NCBI GenBank assembly: GCA_002917075.1
Contig: NTMA01000101.1
Coordinates: 1-64,000, forward strand
Length of the DNA stretch: 64,000 nt
Direction: 5' to 3'
Source: Hawksworthiomyces lignivorus
Lineage: Eukaryota > Ascomycota > Sordariomycetes > Ophiostomatales > Ophiostomataceae
Position 1 is the first letter of the stretch. The number at the start of each line of letters is the position of its first letter. This document shows, piece after piece, positions 57,396 through 64,000 of this stretch. Both the position numbers and the translations under genes were made by a program. A model generated the notes under the pieces. The model was not told where the DNA came from. It ran no database searches and was given only the letters and a program-made list of their open reading frames with translations.

Positions 57396-60300
57396 ATGGC
57401 ACCGACCACATCTGCCGCTGCTGCCGGGGACAAGAAGCCCGAGAGATCGACGCTGCTTGGCTCTATGAATCCCTGGGGTGGCAGCACCCGCACGGCACCG
57501 CCGGGGCCGACCTCGTCCGAGGCTGTCTCTCCGCGTCCTGAAAGCACCGCACCAGGGACGCCGTCGGCGACTGCAGCTGCGGGAGCCGGAGCTGGTGCGG
57601 GCCAGTCGGCTGCAGCCGACCACAGCACGAGCTCTTACTACGGCCGCAGTTTCCGACGGTACCCGCCAGACTGCCCCCCTCTGCAGGTGCAGTGGTTCCA
57701 TGCCGTCGATGTGAGTTCCCGGCCATGAACGCATAAATGTGATGCAGTACTGACGGCAGCCGCAGGTTCCCAAGCGCAAAGCACACTGGTTTGAGAACAA
57801 AAAGACGCCAAAGGACAACAAGCCGCCGGCACCGCCCAAGAAGTTTGTGGCGTTCTCAACCGAGGACAACCGCTCGATCGAGGCAGCGTACCAGAAGGAG
57901 CTCGAGAGCTTCGAGGAAGCGGAGAAGTCCCAGGGCAGCGGCGCTCGAGCGAGGAGCAAGTCGGAGCCGGGGGCGGCCGCTGGCGCCAGCCCAGCCGAAG
58001 CCGGTGCAGAGCATGTTGTTCATGGAAAGGGATCGGGCGTCAAGGTGCCAGTCAACGAAGATTTTCTCTTCGATGTTGACATCGAGGAGCGCGAGCTGGC
58101 GCCGGTGTACTGGCTGGGCCCGGTCTACGATGTTCGCCGCGGCAGCTGGTTCTACCAGGAGGGCTCCACCCTGCGCCCCTGCGACGAGAACCTGGCCGCT
58201 CAGCTGGAAGAGGGCTACCTCAAGGCTAAGCCCTGGCTGTACCCAGCACGGGACAAGCCAGTCACAGCAGCAGCAGCGGGTGCTGCAGCTGCGACCCCGG
58301 CAACGCCAGCCACACCTGCGGCGTCGTCTAGCGCCATGCAGCGGAGCGACTCGCGATCAACCAGAGCAGCGTCGACGGCAGCGGCGACCACTACGACCGC
58401 CGCCGCCGCATTCCAACCAGAGACCTACCGTCTCTTCGGCCACTACATGAACCACGTGGCCACATACCAAGATGCCACTACCGCCTGGCTGTCCAGCGAG
58501 AGCATGCTGTCCTGGGTCACTTCCACCATGTATGAACGCTTCTCGGGCGGCGGCTACATGAGCGGCATCAAGCTAGTACGCGGCTACGCGGAGCCGAAGA
58601 AGGCGACCAAGGACAAGGAAACCGACAAGCCGCGGCCCACGACGCCGACACCACAGTCGGCAACCGGCACCCCCAATGCGCGACTGACCGTCGACGAGGC
58701 CGAGGAGAAGCGGCTCAAGGCGCTCAAGCGCCGGTCAGCGCCGCCGAGCACCAAGTCCAGCTCGGGCTGGGGGAGCAGCGGCAGCAGCGACGCAGCAGCC
58801 GCTGCGGTCAAGGGCGAAGACGCAAAGAAGGCACCCCCGACGGAGATTGAGCGGCGCGGGAGCCAGCTGCAGCAGCAGCTGTCGTCGCTGATGGGACACA
58901 GCGGTGGCGGCGCCGATGGCAGCCGGGACAAGAACAAGGAAGAGGAGGAGATCCGCATGCGCGAAGAGAAGGAGATCCAGGACGACTACAACGCACTGAA
59001 GGGGGAGACCCAGGGCCGCGAGATTGAGCACCTCATCCTTGTCACCCACGGCATCGGCCAGCTGCTCGGCCTCCGGTATGTTTTCTATTCTTTTGTTTAG
59101 TTCCGAGTTGTGCCAGAAATGAGCTAATGATCACCATAGAATGGAGAGCTTGAACTTCATCCACGACGTCAACATGCTGCGCAAGACGCTGAAATCGGTG
59201 TACTCTGCGTCACCGGACCTCCGTGCCTTGAACTCTGAACAGGACGAGGGTCCTGGGAACTGCCGCATCCAGGTCATGCCTGTCTGCTGGCGCCATCTGC
59301 TGGACTTCCCGCGCCGGCGCGACTCGAAGAAGCAGCAAGAACAGGACCTAGGCGATACAAACCAGGAAGAGGATGAATGTATGTGTCTCACTGCCACAGA
59401 TACGAGTGGTCTCTTGCCTTGAAACTAACACACTGCCTGCAGACCCTTCTCTCGAAGACATCACCATTGAGGGCGTGGCGTTTGCCCGCTCGCTCATCTC
59501 AGACTTGGCTCTAGACGTTCTGCTGTACCAGAGCGCATACCGCGAGCAGATCTCTGAGATCGTCCTCAAGGAATCCAACCGGATCCACAAACTGTTCCTT
59601 GAGCGGAATCCGAATTTCCACGGCACCGTCCACGTCATCGGCCACTCGCTGGGCTCGGCCATCATGTTCGATATCCTTTGCCGCCAGAGGGAGAAGAAAC
59701 CCCGGCCACGTGGCAACACAGAGACGTTCCGCAACCCCCTCCGTATCTGGCCCTCCTCCGGGGGGCTGGCAGAGTCTGCCCTTCCAGAGACGGACGAGAT
59801 CGGCTGCGACGGCGATGGAATCCCAAGACGGCTGGCCAAGAATCTCGACTTCAACTTCGACGTCGAGGACTTTTACTGCCTGGGCTCGCCCGTGGGCCTG
59901 TTCCAGATGCTCAAGGGCCGCACGATCGCTGCCCGCCACCCGCTCACTAGTGCTCAGGCGCCGCAGCTGCTGCAGCCGCAACGGACGGCGTTCAACGGCG
60001 ATCCCTTCAGCCTCGACTACGCGGATGACCCGTTTTACAGCGGCGCGGCCGCTGCTGCGAGCGACCAGCGTGTGTCGCCCGTCACGGGCCTGCCCTTTAC
60101 GGTGTCCTCGCCCCGGGTGGGCAAGCTGTTCAACATCTTCCACCCTTCGGACCCCATCAGCTACCGCCTAGAGCCACTGATCGCGCCCGCCATGGCCAGC
60201 CTCAAGCCCCAGCCCCTACCCTACACCAAGAAAGGCATCTTTGGCAGCGTCGCACCCCAGGGCCTGACCGGCATCGGTGCCAAGGTCGGCCAGAGCGTCT

Positions 60301-60921
60301 CGGGCCTCTGGTCTAGCTTCTCGGCGGGGCTGGCCACCAATCTGCTCAACCGCAGCCTGGGCCTAAGCCAGGAGGACGTGGCCAAGCTGGAGCACCAGGC
60401 GGGACCGGGAGGCAGTGCTGGGCAGGCGAGCAGCGGGCCAGAGATCGCCGTATATCCCGACGACCCAGAAGTCGAGACGCTGTACGCGCATTTCCAGAAG
60501 AAACGAGCGGACCTGGCTAAGGAGGAGGCCAAGGCCGGTGGCAGCGGCAGCAGCGACGGCGATGATAAGGACGGCCGCCGCGCCCGTCAGAAGGACGAGG
60601 ACGCCAAGTCGCAGCGGATGCGCCGCGAAGAGGCCAAAGTGCGTGCGCTGAACTGCAACGGGCGCGTCGACTACAGCATCCAGGAGTAGGTTTTTCTTCC
60701 GTTCTTTTAATTCCACACATATTTTCTGCGTGCATAATTCTCCCCGGTACTAACACCTGCCTTTAAGGAGCGTATTGGACTTCAACCCCATCAACACGAT
60801 TGCCTCGCACATGTCGTACTGGGCAGACGAGGACGTCAGCCACTTCATCATGGCGCAAGTGTTCACGGGCAAGCTGCGGGCAGCGAAGAAGCAGCAGCAG
60901 CAGCAGCAAACATTGGGCTAG
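57396..60921 (+). CDS. DDL1: DDHD-domain phospholipase (PA-PLA1 family, Ddl1-like)
   Basis: Five exons, 57396-57710, 57766-59075, 59140-59378, 59443-60685 and 60768-60921, give 3261 nt and 1086 residues. All joins keep frame, and the last intron has a clear CTAAC branch. Members are intracellular phospholipases A1; yeast Ddl1 acts at mitochondria. Order: disordered N terminus; SFRRYPPDCPPLQVQWFHAV; a WWE-like segment at about 202-263 (YWLGPVYDVRRGSWFYQEGS); a charged linker; LILVTHGIGQLLG; then the nucleophile elbow GHSLGS at 688-693 (Ser690). The DDHD domain runs from about 758 (FDVEDFYCLGSPVGLFQML) through FNIFHPSDPISYRLEPLI to VDYSIQESVLDFNPINTIAS and YWADEDVSHFIM. The tail is Gln-rich. 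The start given is the first in-frame ATG, but the upstream in-frame sequence looks like a mitochondrial presequence, so the true start may lie further 5' in an unseen exon. Confidence 0.92.
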
Positions 60922-61155
60922 ATCATTTTAGAGTTCTTTTTGTATTTATATTATTTTGTTGTCATCTTATTTGGAGTATTTAGAAACAACAAGACACTTG
61001 GAAAAGCGCAACTGCATTCAAAAATATCTTTTTTCATTTATACAATTTCAACATAAGCATTCGTTTTTAGGACATACGGGAATCTCAGCACAAAATTTAT
61101 CTTTCTTTCTATAACGCCCTGATCCTTTTTTTTATTATATCTTTAGCCATTTTGG

Positions 61156-62064
61156 TCATACGCGCGTAAAGATGCCCGTCTCCGTCAGACCAGCCCACTT
61201 GCCGCCGCGCTGCAGGGCGACCGTCTCAGCCGTCTCGCCGCGGGCGTTCTGAAGCTGCCGGATGTCGTCTGCCGTCGCTACCGTCACCGGCCGGGCGAGG
61301 CCGATCTGCGCGGCCGACTCCAGCACCTCGGGCGGGAAGCCGTCGAGCGGCAGGCGCGACGCCAGGAACAGCAGCAGGTAGAACACCTCCTCTTGGTCGT
61401 TCTGGACAGCGGCGTGGAGGCCGCTCTGCAAGCCGCCGAGCGGGTCCTGGTAGCGGAGGATGGCGTCGGGGCTCATCTTCGGCCCCGCGTCCTCTTCATC
61501 GTCGTCCATCTCGTCGTCGTCGTCTTCGCCGCCGGCGATGAGGCTGACGATGCCCATGACGTCGCCAGCAGCACACATGGTCAAGAACGCACGGGCTGGG
61601 CGCGCCGCCGGATGCGCTGCGAGATACGCCTCCTCCGCTAGGTCCGGGAAGATGTCGTAGTTCTCCTGCAGGCCGCCCTCGCTCACATAGCGCGTGAGAA
61701 TCTGGACATTGGTAGGAATGGAGGAAGAGGACGAAGAGCCCGCAGCGGACTGGCTGTTAGCAGCCAGGTAGGTCCCGCAGGCCGGGCACTGAATGGAGGC
61801 TGCCACTTGGGCTGCTTCATCAAGGAGACATTGCCTACAAAAATCGAAAAAAAGGACACGAGACAAAAGGCGCGAGCGGGGTGTTAGAATATGCATTTGT
61901 CGAAATGGACTTCATTTCAAAGCAAAACGAAGGGCAGAAGGCACTTGCCAGTGGAAGTGGCAGCCGCAGGGCAGGAGAAGGTCGTCAGGGAAGACCTCGC
62001 CGGCGTCCTCCTCGTCGACGTCCTGCAGTACGAGGGGCTCCTTACAGCTCGCGCACGCAGACAT
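61156..62064 (-). CDS. RING-like zinc protein conserved in fungi, function unknown
   Basis: Two exons, 62064-61949 and 61834-61156, give 795 nt and 264 residues. The N terminus carries a RING-like cysteine/histidine pattern: C4 and C7 (CASC), then LPCGCHFHWQCLLDEA with C33, C35, H36, H38 and C41, then C55 and C58 (CPAC). The exon join lies inside this motif. Only a GC donor (TG, then GCAAGT) with acceptor GTAG restores HWQC; the nearby GT gives an early stop. C-terminal parts are NVQILTRYVSEGGLQENYDI, LAAHPAARPARAFLTMCAAG, an acidic run (EDDDDEMDDDEEDAG), LRYQDPLGGLQSGLHAAVQN and LLLFLASRLP, which together look ankyrin-like. I recall similar uncharacterised fungal proteins; E3 ligase activity would be a guess. 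It is convergent with the DDHD lipase gene (234 bases) and divergent from fimbrin. Confidence 0.8.
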
Positions 62065-63725
62065 AGTGACTGAGAGTTGCGCGAAGAGGGCAAAGAGGAT
62101 TACTAGCTAGACATTGGAGGCGCCAATCAGAGAACTGATGCTTTGCCATATCCGTCGCACAAAAACAGACGCGCGACATTGTATCAAAAGCGAATATCAA
62201 AACAAGCGACACCAGATACATGAGCTGTGGGTCGTCCCAGGCATCTTATTCCATTGAGCATGAGAGAAACAAAAACATGTCATTCCCAATTCGAAGGTAC
62301 AAGAGCTAAGTGAAAACCTGGTCGGGTCCGAAGTTTCCTCTCCGCCACCCGAGTGAGTCCGATGCTTCATTGAGCAATTGTGGAAGCCAGACGCAAAGAA
62401 TGATGGCGGGATTGTCAAGAAAAGAAAATGAGACAAGAAGATGGAGAGATAGAGAGAGAACAAGAAACAATACGAAAGAATCTTGGAGCCTTCAAGACAG
62501 CAGACAGCAACTTACCGTTCGAAGAAGCCTGATTGATCAACAGGAGAGAAATCTCTTTGTGGATTCCCTGATCAAGGCAGATGCCAAAGAAGTGACCCTA
62601 ATTCAATAGACTATGCAACGAGTCCTATCTTTTCATGAATCCTGCAGCCTAGGACTGAGCTTCTTTGGTGTTGAGCAGCTTGAGGCTAGAAAAGGAGTGC
62701 AGAGATGAAATGAAAATCGGGGAAGAGAGAAATTTTTGCTATTTAAAAAAAAAAATTGCTGGTTATCTTATCGCGGAGTACGGAGAATTGAGTGTGCGAC
62801 TGACTACGACGGGCTGGTGGAACGGGCAGATATGGGGGCATTACGCTTCTCTGAGACCCATGCGTTTTAGAATTGGCAGCTGCCTTGCCAGCGGCTACCT
62901 CAAGTAAAGTAGGGGGACACGCAAGTCGCTGTGGCTGGGGGGGGGGGGCCTCTTGTGAGCTAGAGGCCGAGGAGGCCTATTGAGGCTCCAGTCAGCGCAA
63001 GTCCTAGCTAAGAGCCACATTGGTTCGCAAGCTCTTTCCTGTTGTCTGCCTCTTTTGTTCTTTCTGTTTCTGTTCTTCATGACCCGCTTTTCTCCATATT
63101 ATGCTGTATTCAGAACAAGGATAGGCTCAGGCGGCAGCGAATCTTCTCGGCGGCCAGCGGGTGCTCCTTCTCCCCGTAGTTGCTGCTCCCTTGCTCTTTC
63201 CACCCCTCCCCTCCCCTCCTTCTATGTACTTAGTTCCAAGGGGGTTGCTATTACATCAGGGCTCCTCAAGCTGTGGCGGTTGCTCCTGCCCACCCCGCCG
63301 CATTCCTTCCTCGCTATAATGCTCAGATTACTCCTTCCGTCAGTCAATCGTACGTATGGCCCCGCCAAACTTCCTCATTTTGCCATATGCCCCCTTCTCG
63401 TTAATAAACCCTGATCTCACCCCAAACAAGCTTTTGTTCATGCGCCGTGGTCGTATATATCCTCCGCTGACGCCATTTTTGGATTCTGCGGCATTCAAAC
63501 TCGTGAGAAACAAATTTGACATCAAAGAACGATTGTAAACCAAGCGAACGAGGACTTTGGACACCTTTGCGGCACCTTTACAAGGTATCCTGCTGTGCTG
63601 CCCCTCAATACTGAGCTCTTTCACTGTCGTCGTCATCGACATCGCACCCTCTGTGTGCGCTTCCTTCGAAACCGCAACATCTTTCAGCAAAATAGCCGCC
63701 AGCGGCTTTCTCTCTCTCTCTCAAT
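62065..63725. other. Divergent region between the RING-like gene and fimbrin
   Basis: 1.66 kb with no supported gene. A 12-base G run lies at 62937-62948, and a near-copy of the dispersed motif (CGGAGTACGGAG) near 62774. The last 20 bases before the fimbrin ATG are CTCTCT-rich. Confidence 0.55.
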
Positions 63726-64000
63726 ATGAACGTGCTCAAGCTTCAGAGGTGCGTTGCTCCCAGTCTTATCCTTTTCTGCTCTGTTCCTATGTTTCTGCCG
63801 GCTTCTGTGCCACAGACGATCCACTTCATAGTGCGCAGCTAACCGATGCTTCCGAACTGCTTTTTCTGTGCAACAGGAAATTTCCTCAGTTCCAGCAAAA
63901 TGAAATCTTTGACCTCAGCAATGCGTTCCGCAAGCTGGACGTCGACGACAAGGGCTACATCGACGAAGCCACCGCGATCAAGGCGACGCAGACAAGCGAG
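63726..64000 (+). CDS. SAC6: Fimbrin (actin-bundling protein), 5' part only
   Basis: Exon 1 is 63726-63748 and exon 2 runs from 63877 past the window end. The 128-base intron (GTGCGT ... CAACAG) joins AG to G, giving MNVLKLQRKFPQFQQNEIFD. It continues with LSNAFRKLDVDDKGYIDEAT, the start of the N-terminal EF-hand region. The loop residues DVDDKGYIDE match a calcium-binding-type EF-hand. Fimbrin (yeast Sac6, animal plastin) cross-links actin filaments with two pairs of calponin-homology domains, none of which is inside this window. About 49 codons are visible. The very short first coding exon of 23 bases is characteristic of this gene in filamentous fungi as far as I recall. Confidence 0.9.

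Overview
This is a window of nuclear DNA from a filamentous ascomycete (Pezizomycotina). The evidence is short phase-consistent introns with GTANGT donors and CTAAC/CTGAC branch points, long pyrimidine-rich leaders, GC-rich coding sequence set in near-neutral intergenic DNA, and fungus-restricted families (RTA1-like, HET, MDM34, fungal PEX26). Protein resemblance suggests Sordariomycetes, possibly Hypocreales, but that is recall-based inference and no species is claimed. No bacterial, viral, organellar or CRISPR content was seen.

Layout. 1-4.6 kb is gene-poor. 4.66-6.07 kb (-) is a four-exon RTA1-like membrane protein. 9.49-11.45 kb (+) is a five-exon NTF2/RRM/RGG protein. After a 4.9 kb gap with one doubtful small ORF come a PH-domain protein (16.4-18.5, +), the kinetochore subunit NNF1 (19.2-20.1, -) and a cytochrome b561-type membrane protein with a very long basic low-complexity tail (20.8-24.0, -). 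25.2-26.0 kb carries two identical tRNA-Ser(AGA) genes tail to tail. 27.0-29.4 (-) is a HET-domain gene, the one typical accessory gene.

From 30.7 kb the window is mainly housekeeping: PEX26 (peroxisome import, +), PHF5A/Rds3 (U2 snRNP SF3b, -) facing pinin (splicing/exon-junction, +) across a shared 0.9 kb upstream region, an equilibrative nucleoside transporter (38.0-39.5, +), and IPK1 inositol-pentakisphosphate 2-kinase (40.5-42.0, -). 42.0-48.6 kb is a gene-poor gap with what looks like a broken gene on the minus strand near 45.2-46.2 kb. Then follow MDM34 (ERMES, +), RPC1 (RNA polymerase III largest subunit, -), a DDHD-domain phospholipase (+), a RING-like protein whose intron is best explained as GC-AG (-), and the first two exons of fimbrin (+), cut by the window end.

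The genes do not form one pathway. Links that can be argued are the divergent PHF5A/pinin pair (both splicing factors) and a loose membrane-lipid theme (MDM34, DDHD lipase, IPK1, PEX26, RTA1-like), which may be chance. I did not find a convincing new multi-gene system. The best leads are the decayed gene at 45-46 kb, a dispersed 9-mer (TACGGAGTA) confined to intergenic DNA, the inverted tRNA pair, the GC-AG intron, and an in-frame mitochondrial-like extension upstream of the DDHD gene. All exon boundaries were read by eye and checked for frame arithmetic.
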